From an uncultured Draconibacterium sp. (GTDB taxonomy: Bacteria; Bacteroidota; Bacteroidia; Bacteroidales; Prolixibacteraceae): 64,000 bases of DNA. Positions 1-10,593 of this stretch are shown piece after piece. The notes below the pieces were generated by a model. The model was given only the letters and a program-made list of their open reading frames with translations. It was not told the origin of the DNA and did no database searches. The stretch lies in NCBI RefSeq assembly GCF_963675585.1, contig NZ_OY776414.1, positions 4,009,001-4,073,000 on the forward strand, in the 5' to 3' direction. Both the position numbers and the translations under genes were made by a program. Within the stretch, counting starts at the first letter, position 1. Every line of letters begins with the position of its first letter.

Positions 1-2
1 AA

Positions 3-518
3 AACGGACTACTTAAAAGTCATGTAATTGGCAAAGTAGAAGCCAAAGGCATTTGTGGAAGTGGGTTGATTGATATTGTTGCCATTCTGCTGGAACAACA
101 ACAAATCGGGATGTTCGGAGAAATCAATTCAGGCGAAGAAATAATTCCACTCACCCGCAACATATCGCTTACCCAACAGGACATTCGCGAATTCCAGCTG
201 GCAAAAGGTGCCATTGCTACGGGCGTACAAATGTTACTTAATCAGCTCTCTATTTCAATATCCGAAGTTGGGAATGTGTTTATAGCCGGTGGATTTGGAA
301 ATTTTCTGAACATTAAAAATGTGATAAGAACCGGGTTGATCGAAGCGGAAGAAGAAAAAATCATCAAATTAGGCAATACCGCATTAATTGGAGCGAAAAT
401 ATTTTTGTTTGAGGATGAAAATTTCACACAGGGTATTTTGAAAAAAACAACTCATTTAAACCTGGAAGGAGATGGTTCGTTTCAGGATATTTATATCGAA
501 AAAATGATGTTACTGTAA
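3..518 (+). CDS. DUF4445/RACo-like ASKHA-domain protein, C-terminal part (5' end outside window)
   Basis: The reading frame is open from the left edge, so only the last 171 residues are present and the true start lies upstream. The visible part carries GICGSGLIDIVA near the start and a later GGFGNFLN, both typical of the C-terminal ASKHA (actin/Hsp70-like ATPase) fold of DUF4445 proteins, which include RACo, the ATP-dependent reductive activators of corrinoid Fe-S proteins. In that family an N-terminal [2Fe-2S] ferredoxin domain precedes this region, but it would be outside the window and cannot be checked. A role in reactivating a corrinoid methyltransferase is therefore only a family-level inference. 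The gene ends just before a REP-like inverted repeat and converges on rlmN. Confidence 0.75.
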   Translation, partial: NGLLKSHVIGKVEAKGICGSGLIDIVAILLEQQQIGMFGEINSGEEIIPLTRNISLTQQDIREFQLAKGAIATGVQMLLNQLSISISEVGNVFIAGGFGNFLNIKNVIRTGLIEAEEEKIIKLGNTALIGAKIFLFEDENFTQGILKKTTHLNLEGDGSFQDIYIEKMMLL

Positions 519-524
519 ACTCAA

Positions 525-603
525 TGTCATTTCGAAGGAGTTAGCGACTGAGAAATCCCTCTTTTATGAAACAGATTTCTCCTCATTCTTCGTCGAAATG
601 ACA
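525..603. repeat. REP-like nested inverted repeat
   Basis: TGTCATTTCGA at 525-535 is matched by its reverse complement ending at 603, and inside lies a second pair, GAGAAATC at 550-557 with GATTTCTC at 574-581. The two nested arms would fold as a long hairpin. It sits between convergent genes, where it could also act as a bidirectional terminator or mRNA 3' end stabiliser. GTCATTTCGA-type arms recur in extragenic repeats of many Bacteroidota genomes, but the copy number in this genome cannot be seen here. Confidence 0.55.
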
Positions 604-612
604 GCTTAATTT

Positions 613-1632
613 CTATTTAACCAACTCCTTTGTTGAAAGCAGACCGCAGGCGGCGTAAATATCTTCGCCGCGCGATGCTCGTATTGTAGTAAGTATTCCC
701 TTATTATTGAGCTTTTCCTTAAACTGAAGAATGGTTCTCTCGCCGGGACTTTTAAGTGGTGTTCCCGGAACCGGGTGAAAACGAATCAGATTTATCCGGC
801 ACTTTAATCCATCCAGTAGACGAACCAGCTCGTTAACATGGGCAGGAGTGTCATTTAATCCTTCAAATAGAATGTACTCAAACGAAACCCGTCGTTGACG
901 GCCAAAATCCCAGCTTTTAATTTCCTCTATCACCTCTTCAATGGGGTAAGCCACTTGTATTGGCATTATCTTTTGGCGTTCTTCGTGAAAAGGAGTATGC
1001 AAACTTACAGCCAGATGCGCGTCACTTTTTTCGAGAAAAGTGAGCATGCCCGGAATTATTCCAATGGTGGAAACAGTTATTCTGCGCGGACTCATGGCAA
1101 ATCCCCATTCCGAAGTCAGAATCTCGAGGCTTTTTAATACTTCATCCAGATTGTCGAAAGGTTCGCCCATGCCCATATATACAATATTCGAAACATCTTC
1201 CACCTCATCAATACTTCGAATTTGATTGATTATTTCGCCGGCCGAAAGATGTCCCTGGAATCCTTGTTTAGCAGTAAAACAAAACAAACAACCCATTTTA
1301 CATCCCACCTGCGAACTCACGCAAACCGTTTTTCGATCGCGTTCGGGAATCATCGCCGTTTCAATAAATTTATTCTGAATGGTTGGAAAAAGGTATTTTT
1401 TAGTTCCATCAACACTGGCCTGTACTTTGGTGTAGGCGGTTAAACCAAACTCATATTTTTCGTTTAAAAGCTCGCGCGCCTTAAGCGAAAGATTTGACAT
1501 TTCGTCGATTGATGAAATTTGTTTTTTATACAGCCAATCCGTTATTTGTTTGGCCGTGAATTTTAGTAATCCCAATTCCACAACCATCTCCTGCAACTCC
1601 GATAATGTTTTTCCAAACAAGCTCTCTTTCAT
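613..1632 (-). CDS. rlmN: RlmN, 23S rRNA (adenine-2503-C2)-methyltransferase
   Basis: This radical SAM enzyme methylates C2 of A2503 in 23S rRNA and of A37 in some tRNAs. At 339 residues it has the usual length. The radical SAM motif CKMGCLFC (CxxxCxxC) is present around residues 110-120, followed by NIVYMGMGEPFDN, a family hallmark, and by the late FHPVPGTP and AACG segments that carry the second catalytic Cys region. The N-terminal helical accessory domain includes QITDWLYKK. The start at 1632 gives the canonical N-terminus. A TAnnTTTG-like -7 element lies immediately upstream, so the leader would be very short. Gene order gives no operon partner. Confidence 0.96.
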   Translation of the reverse strand: MKESLFGKTLSELQEMVVELGLLKFTAKQITDWLYKKQISSIDEMSNLSLKARELLNEKYEFGLTAYTKVQASVDGTKKYLFPTIQNKFIETAMIPERDRKTVCVSSQVGCKMGCLFCFTAKQGFQGHLSAGEIINQIRSIDEVEDVSNIVYMGMGEPFDNLDEVLKSLEILTSEWGFAMSPRRITVSTIGIIPGMLTFLEKSDAHLAVSLHTPFHEERQKIMPIQVAYPIEEVIEEIKSWDFGRQRRVSFEYILFEGLNDTPAHVNELVRLLDGLKCRINLIRFHPVPGTPLKSPGERTILQFKEKLNNKGILTTIRASRGEDIYAACGLLSTKELVK

Positions 1633-1647
1633 ACCCTAATTTTGATG

Positions 1648-1655
1648 CAAAGATA
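1648..1655 (-). promoter_or_regulatory. candidate -7 element for rlmN
   Basis: On the minus strand this reads TATCTTTG, an exact match to the Bacteroidota -7 consensus TAnnTTTG, about 16 bases before the rlmN start. No convincing TTG -33 box is seen at the right distance, so this is tentative. Confidence 0.35.
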
Positions 1656-1710
1656 ACTCAAAAAATTTTTGATGCTGTATTATCCTTCCCTTTGATATAT
1701 ACTCCAATTT

Positions 1711-1801
1711 TTTTGCACCGTTCTTTAGAGCGGTGTTAAAAACATAAAAATCGGCTTAGCCTGGCCAACAAGATATCACCGCCTTAAAAGACGGTGCAAA
1801 A
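1711..1801. repeat. imperfect 25-bp terminal inverted repeat element
   Basis: The arm at 1711-1735 begins TTTTGCACCG and ends GCGGTG. The arm at 1777-1801 is its near-perfect reverse complement, beginning CACCG and ending CGGTGCAAAA. The 41-base interior has no coding potential. The layout, about 91 bp with matching ends in an intergenic space, fits a REP/MITE-like element. The arms are not followed by a run of T typical of an intrinsic terminator. Confidence 0.5.
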
Positions 1802-1866
1802 TACAGGCGCCAATTTGTTTCAAATGTAGATCACAGGTTTGTAAACAATAAATCGATATAAGAGTT

Positions 1867-3471
1867 TTACTCCATCAACGATTTTCTGAAATCCGGCGCT
1901 TCACGATGTTTTGTCAGCTGTTCGAAAGCATAGGCAATTTCCAGCAAAACCGGTTCGCTCCAGGCCCGGCCAAAAAACGAAATTCCAATGGGCAGCCCTT
2001 CAACAAATCCCATGGGAACTGTGATATTCGGATATCCGGAGATGGCTGCCGGCGAAGAACTTCCTCCCGTAAAACTGTCGCCATTTACCCAATCGATGCT
2101 CCATGTTGGCCCATTTGTCGGAGCAATCAGTGCATCCAGATTGTGCTCGTCCATCAAGGCATCAATTCCTTCTTTGCCTGCAAATCGTTTAGATTCTTCC
2201 AATGCTTTCAGGTAATCTTCCGAACTTAAATCACCCTTTTCCTGTGCCTCAATAAAAATCTCCTGACCGAACCATGGCATCTCTTTATCCGCATTGGCAT
2301 TATTAAACTCAATCAGTTCTGCCAGCGACTTTCTTGGTGCCGACGGATATTCCGCCAGGTATTTATTTAAATCGGCTTTAAACTCATACAACAATACTTC
2401 GTACGAGGGCTGTCCCCATTTTCGGTTATTTTCGAATTTCAAATCCTCCACCAGTTCCATCCCGTTTTTCTGCATCGTTTGAACGGCTTCAATAAACAAA
2501 GCTTTCACCTTTTCATTCGAAGGAATCAATTGCGAAGCAATGCCAATTCGCTTTCCTTTTAAACCGTCGGCTTTCAGAAATGGAGTATAATCATTGTAAA
2601 TTTTGCCTTGCTCCAAATGAGTTTCTCCGTCGTTCGGATCGAACTCTGCCAGAGCGCCCAACAAAATGGCAGCGTCGGAAACATTGCGACACATCGGGCC
2701 AGCTGTGTCCTGACTATGAGCGATGGGAATAATTCCACGCCGACTCCACATTCCCAGAGTTGGCTTGATACCAACCACACCATTTATTCCCGAAGGACAA
2801 ACAATGGAGCCGTTGGTTTCGGTACCGATCCCGATGGTGCAAAGATTGCCCGAAACAGCTGCCCCGGTGCCTGAACTTGAACCACAAGGACTTCGATCCA
2901 AACAAAAGGGATTGCGTACCTGTCCGCCTCGTCCGCTCCACCCGCTGGAAGAGTTGGTAGAACGAAAATTAGCCCATTCGCTCAGGTTGGTTTTTCCCAA
3001 TAAAACAGCTCCTGCTTCGCGCAGTTTTTTAACGATAAACGCATCTTCTTCAACCACATTTCCTACCAACGCCAACGACCCGGCAGTAGTTTGCATTTTA
3101 TCTCCGGTATCAATGTTATCTTTTATCATGATTGGAATGCCATGCAATGGACCTCGTACTTTGCCGTTTTTTCGTTCCTCATCCAATGATTTTGCAATAC
3201 TTAAGGAATCGGGATTAAGTTCAATCACGGCTTTCAAATGCGGATCAACAACAGCAATCCGGTCTAAATATTTTTGACAAATGGTTTCTGATGATAATTC
3301 TCCGGCTTTCATTTTTTGCTGAAGTTCTGTTACCGAAATCTCATTCAACTCGAAATCAGCGAGATTAATCTCAGCTTTTATCTGATCGTTAGAAACACAT
3401 GCACTTACACCGCTTAATGCAACCACTGAACCACCAAGGGCTGTTGTTTTGAAAAAGGAACGACGTTTCAT
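1867..3471 (-). CDS. exported amidase-signature-family hydrolase
   Basis: Members of this family hydrolyse amide bonds through a Ser-cisSer-Lys triad. Here the Lys is K117 in GIPIMIKDN, the cis-Ser S198 in CGSSSGTGA and the nucleophile S222 in TETNGSIVCPSG; the 24-residue Ser-Ser spacing is that of GatA-type enzymes. The N-terminus MKRRSFFKTT followed by a hydrophobic stretch and LSGVSAC is a twin-arginine-like signal with a possible lipobox, so the protein is predicted to be exported and perhaps lipid-anchored. That rules against it being the cytosolic GatA subunit. At 534 residues it has normal length for secreted amidases. The substrate is unknown. It stands alone, with gaps on both sides. 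Confidence 0.9.
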   Translation of the reverse strand: MKRRSFFKTTALGGSVVALSGVSACVSNDQIKAEINLADFELNEISVTELQQKMKAGELSSETICQKYLDRIAVVDPHLKAVIELNPDSLSIAKSLDEERKNGKVRGPLHGIPIMIKDNIDTGDKMQTTAGSLALVGNVVEEDAFIVKKLREAGAVLLGKTNLSEWANFRSTNSSSGWSGRGGQVRNPFCLDRSPCGSSSGTGAAVSGNLCTIGIGTETNGSIVCPSGINGVVGIKPTLGMWSRRGIIPIAHSQDTAGPMCRNVSDAAILLGALAEFDPNDGETHLEQGKIYNDYTPFLKADGLKGKRIGIASQLIPSNEKVKALFIEAVQTMQKNGMELVEDLKFENNRKWGQPSYEVLLYEFKADLNKYLAEYPSAPRKSLAELIEFNNANADKEMPWFGQEIFIEAQEKGDLSSEDYLKALEESKRFAGKEGIDALMDEHNLDALIAPTNGPTWSIDWVNGDSFTGGSSSPAAISGYPNITVPMGFVEGLPIGISFFGRAWSEPVLLEIAYAFEQLTKHREAPDFRKSLME

Positions 3472-3835
3472 CTTTTAAAGAATTAAGGTTTAGCTACAAG
3501 GAATTTAAACAAGTATGAAAGTAAGAAATATTCTACGAACAAGAAAAGATTACTTCTAGTCTAAAAGAAAGAAGGCGAATGAAGGATAACTTCCGTCATT
3601 CTCAACTATGTATTTCCAGTTTACTACCGGTTTAGATCCCGGGCAATTGAATGGTTTGGGTTATCTCTCCATTTTCTGAACCGGACTAAGAAAATATACT
3701 GTCGTCATCAAAGTTCACCGGACAGGTTAATAGCATTGTTTTGCGCCGAAACACACAAAACCAGTACTGAAAAAAAAGTAAAAAATTGATTTGAGATTCA
3801 TGCTTGATTAAAACGGATATTCAGAAAATGGAATT
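3472..3835. other. intergenic region, nothing recognised
   Basis: These 364 bases lie between the amidase start and the glycosyltransferase stop. I see no open frame with a plausible start, no tRNA-like fold, no strong inverted repeat and no good TAnnTTTG element. It presumably holds the amidase promoter and the 3' region of the GT9 gene. Confidence 0.5.
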
Positions 3836-4819
3836 TTAATAATTGTTTTCAATCCATTGAACAGCTTTTGCAACACTAATTTCCTCCATACATTTAAAAT
3901 GTTTCTTCGGACATTTATGATGGCCCAGTTTAGAACAAGGTCGGCATTTTAAACCCTCCGTTTCAAGTCGTTCAGATACCGGGCTCGACATATACGGATA
4001 CATACCAAAATCGGGAATTGTGTTTCCCCAAAACGAAAGTATTTTCTTTTTAAAAGCGGCTGCAATGTGCATTAAACCCGTATCATTGCTAAGAACTACC
4101 CGCGCATCGCGAACCAGCGAAGCCGATTGATTTAATGTTATTTTACCGGCATAATTCAGCACATTTCCTTTTGACTGTGACAGCACTTTTTCGCCTTCAT
4201 CAAACTCCGTTTTTCCACCCAGCAAAATCACCGGGTAGGGTATATTCTGGCAAATTTCGGAAACTTTGTTTACAGGCAATTTTTTGGTAAAATAGGTTCC
4301 GGCAATTACGAAAGCCACATAACCATTCTGAAAAGGTGCAGGCAGATCTTCATGTTTAAATTCATCACCATCGTTAATAAAATAATCCAGGCCTTTTCCG
4401 TCGTTTTTTACATCAAAGGTTGAAACCGTTTGCAAATAACGATCGACAATGTGCTGCTTAGGCAATTTGTTGATTTTAAACCTTACCATCAGCATTTTAT
4501 ACCAATTGAGCTTGTCAACCGAAAAACTTTGAACTCTTAATCTGCGCCTGATTTTGTTACTCCTAAAATTCTGGTGCAAATCAATGATGTAATCGAAATT
4601 TTCCTTTTCCAGGTCGTGGATCAGATGATTGATGTTAGTTTCGAGTAAATGTACTTTGTCGATGTAAGGATTGGTTCCAACCAGGCAAGCGTGTTTGTCT
4701 TTGGTAACATAGTGTACTTCGGCGTTCTCAACTTGTTGTTTTAAACCACGTACAACAGGCGATGTTAAAACAATATCGCCAATTGAACTAAACCGTATGA
4801 CCAGAAATTTTACTTTCAT
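3836..4819 (-). CDS. glycosyltransferase family 9 (heptosyltransferase-like)
   Basis: GT9 enzymes transfer heptose or related sugars from ADP-sugars to the lipopolysaccharide core on the cytoplasmic face of the inner membrane. The N-terminal LVIRFSSIGDIVLTSPVVRGL is the classic GT9 start with the GDIVL acceptor-side loop. The C-terminal half has VLSNDTGLMHIAAAF followed by SFWGNT, the conserved nucleotide-sugar-binding region. At 327 residues it is full length. The last 40 residues are rich in Cys and His (CRPC, KCP, KCM), suggesting a small metal site seen in part of the family. The exact sugar cannot be assigned. It follows atpC on the same strand but is separated by a terminator. Confidence 0.88.
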   Translation of the reverse strand: MKVKFLVIRFSSIGDIVLTSPVVRGLKQQVENAEVHYVTKDKHACLVGTNPYIDKVHLLETNINHLIHDLEKENFDYIIDLHQNFRSNKIRRRLRVQSFSVDKLNWYKMLMVRFKINKLPKQHIVDRYLQTVSTFDVKNDGKGLDYFINDGDEFKHEDLPAPFQNGYVAFVIAGTYFTKKLPVNKVSEICQNIPYPVILLGGKTEFDEGEKVLSQSKGNVLNYAGKITLNQSASLVRDARVVLSNDTGLMHIAAAFKKKILSFWGNTIPDFGMYPYMSSPVSERLETEGLKCRPCSKLGHHKCPKKHFKCMEEISVAKAVQWIENNY

Positions 4820-4890
4820 AGACTAAGCCGGAAGACCAAAATATTTAGGAAAATATGCTACGTTTTACTGTTTAAAACCAATTACAAAAC

Positions 4891-4920
4891 AAAAATCCCC
4901 GCAGAAAAATCTACGAGGAA
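4891..4920 (-). terminator. intrinsic terminator after atpC
   Basis: Read on the minus strand, CCTCGTAG and CTGCGGGG flank a six-base ATTTTT loop, forming an 8-bp stem with two G-U pairs, followed by ATTTTTG. It lies 20 bases after the atpC stop and separates atpDC from the GT9 gene. Confidence 0.6.
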
Positions 4921-4940
4921 ATTTAGCAATATCTTTTTAA

Positions 4941-5183
4941 TTAAGTTGATTCAACAAGAACAATAATTTTGTTGGATTTATTTTCTATTACACCTCCATC
5001 TACTTCGAAGCGGTGTTCGGTACCTTTTTCATCCTGAATTTTAATCGTTCCTTTTTCTAAAGTAGAAATTATGGGAGCGTGATTTTTCAGAATTTCGAAA
5101 GCACCTTTGCTTCCCGGAAGTTGAATCATTTTCACTTCTCCTTCAAAAACCTTTTTATCGGGTGTAATAATTTCGAGATACAT
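4941..5183 (-). CDS. atpC: ATP synthase F1 epsilon subunit
   Basis: Epsilon is part of the central stalk of F1Fo ATP synthase and couples gamma rotation to the c-ring; in many bacteria it also inhibits ATP hydrolysis through a C-terminal helical hairpin. The 80-residue protein starts MYLEIITPDKKVFEGEV and contains LPGSKGAFEILKNHAPII, the beta-sandwich N-terminal domain. It stops there, so the helical C-terminal domain is absent, as in many Bacteroidota. It lies 16 bases downstream of atpD and is certainly co-transcribed. The rest of the atp genes are not next to it. Confidence 0.95.
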   Translation of the reverse strand: MYLEIITPDKKVFEGEVKMIQLPGSKGAFEILKNHAPIISTLEKGTIKIQDEKGTEHRFEVDGGVIENKSNKIIVLVEST

Positions 5184-5199
5184 GTTTTTCCTTTCTGAA

Positions 5200-6726
<1,527 letters not shown>

Positions 6727-6751
6727 TTATCGTAATTTTTTTAATGGATAA

Positions 6752-6781
6752 CAAATTTAACATTGTTTTGCTTTTATGCAA
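6752..6781 (-). promoter_or_regulatory. predicted promoter of atpDC
   Basis: On the minus strand TTG (6781-6779) is followed, after a 19-base spacer, by TAAATTTG (6759-6752), an exact TAnnTTTG -7 box. Spacing and sequence fit the Bacteroidota sigma-ABfr consensus, and transcription would begin about 40 bases before atpD. Confidence 0.6.
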
Positions 6782-6828
6782 CTTACACCTATTTTTTTTG
6801 CACCAGATTTAACGTTCATAAACACTTG

Positions 6829-7812
6829 TTAATGCTTGCGTGTAAGCATTTTATTGGCGAGTTCGTAGAGCGGTTGTTTTACAACATCTTCCAGCTGAAT
6901 CGTATCTAAATTTACAATCGCCTTTTTAAAATAAGAATCAACTCTTTGTTCTGCCCTTTCTTTTACTCCTAACTGATTGTAGATTTTTGTAACTGCTGCT
7001 ATTTTTTCTTCGGCATTAAAATCCACTTTTTCAATCCAGTTCAAAAGCACTGATTTTTGTTCGGCCGAGGCATTTTGAAGAGCGTTTATTAACAGAAATG
7101 TTTTTTTATTGGCCAGAATATCGCCTCCGATTTTTTTACCAAAAGTATCCTGGTCGCCAAAAGTATCGAGCAGGTCGTCCTGCAGCTGAAACGAAAGGCC
7201 AAGGTTTATTCCAAAATCGTATAATTGCGAAGCTTGTTGGTTTGAAGCATTTGCAAGCAAGGCGCCGGCTTTTAAACTACAAGCCAAAAGTACGGCTGTT
7301 TTAAGCCGAATCATTTCAAGGTATTCAGCTTCAGTTACATCCAAGCGGTTTTCAAAATCCATATCGAATTGCTGTCCTTCGCATACTTCTATTGCCGTGG
7401 TGGTAAACAAATCCAGGGCTTCTACCAAACGTGACGATTTACATTCTACCAGGTATTTGTACGATTGAAATGCCATTGCATCGCCGGAAAGAATTGCACT
7501 GTTTTCGCTGAATTTTTTATGAACGGTTGGCCTGTTTCTGCGTACATCGGCTTTGTCCATTATATCGTCGTGCAGCAGCGTAAAATTGTGGAAAACTTCG
7601 ATTGCCAGGGCTGCTGGAACTGCTGCCATCACATCGTCGGCAAACAGATTATAAGCCAGTAATAAAAGTACCGGGCGCAAACGTTTCCCTCCCATTTCAA
7701 GCGAATAGTGAATTGGCTCGTACAACTCAACCGGATTAAGCTCCAACATCTTCTTTGAGCGGGATTCAACTTCAGCTTTTACAATTTTCTGTAGCTCTTC
7801 TACTGAATACAT
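6829..7812 (-). CDS. all-trans polyprenyl diphosphate synthase (IspA/IspB-type)
   Basis: The enzyme condenses isopentenyl diphosphate onto allylic diphosphates to make the isoprenoid chain of menaquinone or related lipids. The first Asp-rich motif LLHDDIMDKADVRRNRPTVH (D82, D83, D86) and the second, LQDDLLDTFGD, bind Mg-diphosphate, and GGKRLRPVLLLL near residue 41 binds IPP. At 327 residues it has the normal length for this family. The chain length of the product cannot be read from these motifs with confidence. The start MYSVEELQKIV is the usual one. It follows the MMPL exporter on the same strand after a 163-base gap, so it may have its own promoter. Confidence 0.92.
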   Translation of the reverse strand: MYSVEELQKIVKAEVESRSKKMLELNPVELYEPIHYSLEMGGKRLRPVLLLLAYNLFADDVMAAVPAALAIEVFHNFTLLHDDIMDKADVRRNRPTVHKKFSENSAILSGDAMAFQSYKYLVECKSSRLVEALDLFTTTAIEVCEGQQFDMDFENRLDVTEAEYLEMIRLKTAVLLACSLKAGALLANASNQQASQLYDFGINLGLSFQLQDDLLDTFGDQDTFGKKIGGDILANKKTFLLINALQNASAEQKSVLLNWIEKVDFNAEEKIAAVTKIYNQLGVKERAEQRVDSYFKKAIVNLDTIQLEDVVKQPLYELANKMLTRKH

Positions 7813-7975
7813 CTTTTAGTTCTAATTATTTTTGAATGCCTAAAGATTGCCAAAAAGCGCTAAAACAAGAAGGAAATCCCAAACTAATTCATTCAACAAC
7901 TATGAATACATACTATTGCGAATAATTGAACCACTGTGTCGGGAAAAAGTTTTTGGAAACTGTCTATTTTTTTAC

Positions 7976-10390
7976 TTACAGAATCTCCGCGTTACCCGAG
8001 TCCTCCTCATCTGAAATCACTATTTCCAAATCATCCAGTTCAATGTCTTCTTCTTCGTTGTAAATATGAAGCAGCGGTTCTTTAAAGGCTTCGGTAGTTG
8101 TTAATCGTTCTAAGCCAGAAAGTAACGAAGGCAGAAGAATAAGGTTCGATGTAACGGCAACCAAAAGTGTAAGCGAAACCAAAATTCCCATCGCCTGTGT
8201 TCCTCCAAAACTTGAAATGGTAAAAATACCAAAGCCAAAAAACAACACCACCGAAGTATACAACATACTAACACCGGTTTCTTTTAATGCCAAAACCACC
8301 GATTTGCGAATATCCCAGTTGGTAACATTTAGCTCCTGACGGTATTTTGCCAAAAAGTGAATGGTATTGTCCACCGAAATTCCAAAGGCAATACTAAATA
8401 CCAAAATGGTTGAAGCTTTTATCGGAATATTTGTAAATCCCATTACAGCTGCGGTAAATACAAGCGGAATAACGTTGGGAGTAAGCGACATAATTACCAT
8501 TCTCCACGACGAAAACATGATGGCCATAAAGGATGAAATAAGCAATATGGCCAGACCAAGACTTGTAAAGAGGTTTTTCAGAAGGTATTTATTCCCTTTA
8601 AACGACATAATACTCGAACCGGTAATAGTAACATCGTAATTGTCGGAAGTAAAAATCGAATCTATTTCGTTGTTAAAACTGGCGTACAATTCTTCCATCC
8701 GTTTTGTTCCAACGTCTTTTACCCTGATACTAATACGTGTGGTTTGCCGTGTACTATCCAAAAACGAGGTCAGCAGTTTGGCGTTTTCTTCACCCGTTTG
8801 TGCATATTGAAGTATAAAGTTTTTTTCGCGGTTATTGGGCAAACTGTAGTAGTTTTCGTGGCCATTGTAAAAGGCTTGTTTCGAAAATTTTAAAAGATTA
8901 AGCAACGATGTTGAAGCCGATAATTCGGGATATTTTGCCAATGCGGTTTCCAAATCGTCAATTTTACGGAAAGTGGTTAATTGCATGGCACCTTGCGGTT
9001 TTTTGGTATCAACCATTATTTCCAAAGGCATTAAGCCATTAAAATTTTTCTCAAAAAACTTCAAATCAATGTACACCGGATCGTCTTCAGGAATGTCATC
9101 AACCATGTGTCCTGAACTTTTCATTAATGAAATGCCATAAATGCCCACACCAATAATGGCAAAGGTTACAAAGTACACCACCTTACGGTAATTCTGCGTA
9201 ATGTGCATTAGTTGGTTAATAATTTTCGACACCAGTTTATTATCAAGGTGCCCAACATGCTTTGACGAGGGAGGTGTAATAAAACTAAAAACAATAGGGA
9301 TCAATAAAAGTGAAAGGAAAAACAATCCCAGAATATTGAGTGACGCAATAATACCAAACTGGCGCAGGATATCGCTTTTTACAATAACAAAAGTAGCAAA
9401 ACCGGATGCCGTGGTAAGATTGGTTAAAAATGTGGCATTCCCGATTTTTATGATCACCCGCTGCAACGCTTTTACCTTGTTGCCGTGTAATACATATTCC
9501 TGATGAAATTTATTTAGCATGTAAATGCTGTTCGGAATTCCGATTACAATGAGCAAAGGTGGAATCATACCCGTTAAAATGGTAATTTTGTACCCGAAAA
9601 CAGCCAACATTCCCATCGACCAAATTACGCCGACAAGAACAATTATTACCGGAACAATTACCGCTTTAAAAGAACGGAAAAACAAAAACAGAACAACAAT
9701 ACAGATAAACAGTGCCAGTACACTAAAAAGGTACAATTCCCTTTTAATTTTTACCGAATTAACCACACGAATATAGGGCAAGCCCGAATAATGTAGTTTT
9801 ACATTTTGTTCCTTTTCAAATTTATGACAAACGTCCTGAATGCCAGCCACCATCGATTCACGGGCTTTGCTTGCCATTTTGTCCTTGTTCACGGTAATGG
9901 CCAGCAAATAAGTATGTGTTTCATTGTTGTAAACAAGTCCGCGGTAAAAAGGCAGGCTTTTGAATTCGCTTACATAAGCATCCAACTCTTCCTGTGTTTC
10001 AATCGAACTCGGGAAAGCATCTTCAATTTCAAACTTCTTTTCTTCCTTGTTCTTTTTCAGATTGTAGGTGTTGGTTATCGACAAAAGATTCTCAACTCCC
10101 TCAACTTTTAAAAGATCTTTACTCAGATTTTTCCAGGCTTTAAAATGCTCAATATCAAAAAAGTTGGAATCCTGAATTCCCACAATAATCAGGTTGCCTT
10201 CCTGACCAAAGACTTTTACAAATTTCTGATAATCTTTATACGCTTCATCTTTTTTAGGCAGCAACGAAGCATACTCGTACGACATTTCCACATTTCGGGC
10301 CTTGTAGCCAAAAAAGATGGTAATTACTGCCAATAAAGAAAGTAATAGAATTTTATTTCGAAGGATTATCCGGGATACCTTAACCCACAT
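7976..10390 (-). CDS. RND-superfamily (MMPL-type) exporter
   Basis: This 804-residue inner-membrane protein has the two-fold RND layout: one N-terminal transmembrane helix (about residues 13-27), a large periplasmic loop, a bundle of five helices, then a repeat of the same arrangement. Motifs include IGIPNSIYMLNKFHQEY in the first bundle and AFGISVDNTIHFLAKYRQEL in the second, the paired RND helix-4 segments of the MMPL/HpnN/SSD branch, and both end in a basic loop. The short acidic C-terminal tail (EEEDIELDDLE) is cytoplasmic. These proteins usually move lipids or hydrophobic compounds, and no adaptor or TolC partner is adjacent. Substrate unknown; a hopanoid, glycolipid or fatty-acid cargo would be guesswork. 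Confidence 0.88.
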   Translation of the reverse strand: MWVKVSRIILRNKILLLSLLAVITIFFGYKARNVEMSYEYASLLPKKDEAYKDYQKFVKVFGQEGNLIIVGIQDSNFFDIEHFKAWKNLSKDLLKVEGVENLLSITNTYNLKKNKEEKKFEIEDAFPSSIETQEELDAYVSEFKSLPFYRGLVYNNETHTYLLAITVNKDKMASKARESMVAGIQDVCHKFEKEQNVKLHYSGLPYIRVVNSVKIKRELYLFSVLALFICIVVLFLFFRSFKAVIVPVIIVLVGVIWSMGMLAVFGYKITILTGMIPPLLIVIGIPNSIYMLNKFHQEYVLHGNKVKALQRVIIKIGNATFLTNLTTASGFATFVIVKSDILRQFGIIASLNILGLFFLSLLLIPIVFSFITPPSSKHVGHLDNKLVSKIINQLMHITQNYRKVVYFVTFAIIGVGIYGISLMKSSGHMVDDIPEDDPVYIDLKFFEKNFNGLMPLEIMVDTKKPQGAMQLTTFRKIDDLETALAKYPELSASTSLLNLLKFSKQAFYNGHENYYSLPNNREKNFILQYAQTGEENAKLLTSFLDSTRQTTRISIRVKDVGTKRMEELYASFNNEIDSIFTSDNYDVTITGSSIMSFKGNKYLLKNLFTSLGLAILLISSFMAIMFSSWRMVIMSLTPNVIPLVFTAAVMGFTNIPIKASTILVFSIAFGISVDNTIHFLAKYRQELNVTNWDIRKSVVLALKETGVSMLYTSVVLFFGFGIFTISSFGGTQAMGILVSLTLLVAVTSNLILLPSLLSGLERLTTTEAFKEPLLHIYNEEEDIELDDLEIVISDEEDSGNAEIL

Positions 10391-10593
10391 ATTTTCAAGT
10401 ATATATAATTGAGTTTATGTACTTCCGAATTTTATTTCCAGACACAGAACTCAACAAAGATTTTAAATTTAGTTCAACAAATAACCAGATCTGTTTCGTT
10501 TATTAACAACCCGACGAAAGTATAACAAATTCTCGGATTTAGGAAAACCAGCTACGCTGCCCCATGCTTAAATTAAGACTTTTTAATTATATG

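Noticed and set aside
1867-3471. GatA subunit of the tRNA amidotransferase
   Set aside because: The gene has an export signal and no GatB or GatC neighbours; the triad is shared by the whole amidase family.
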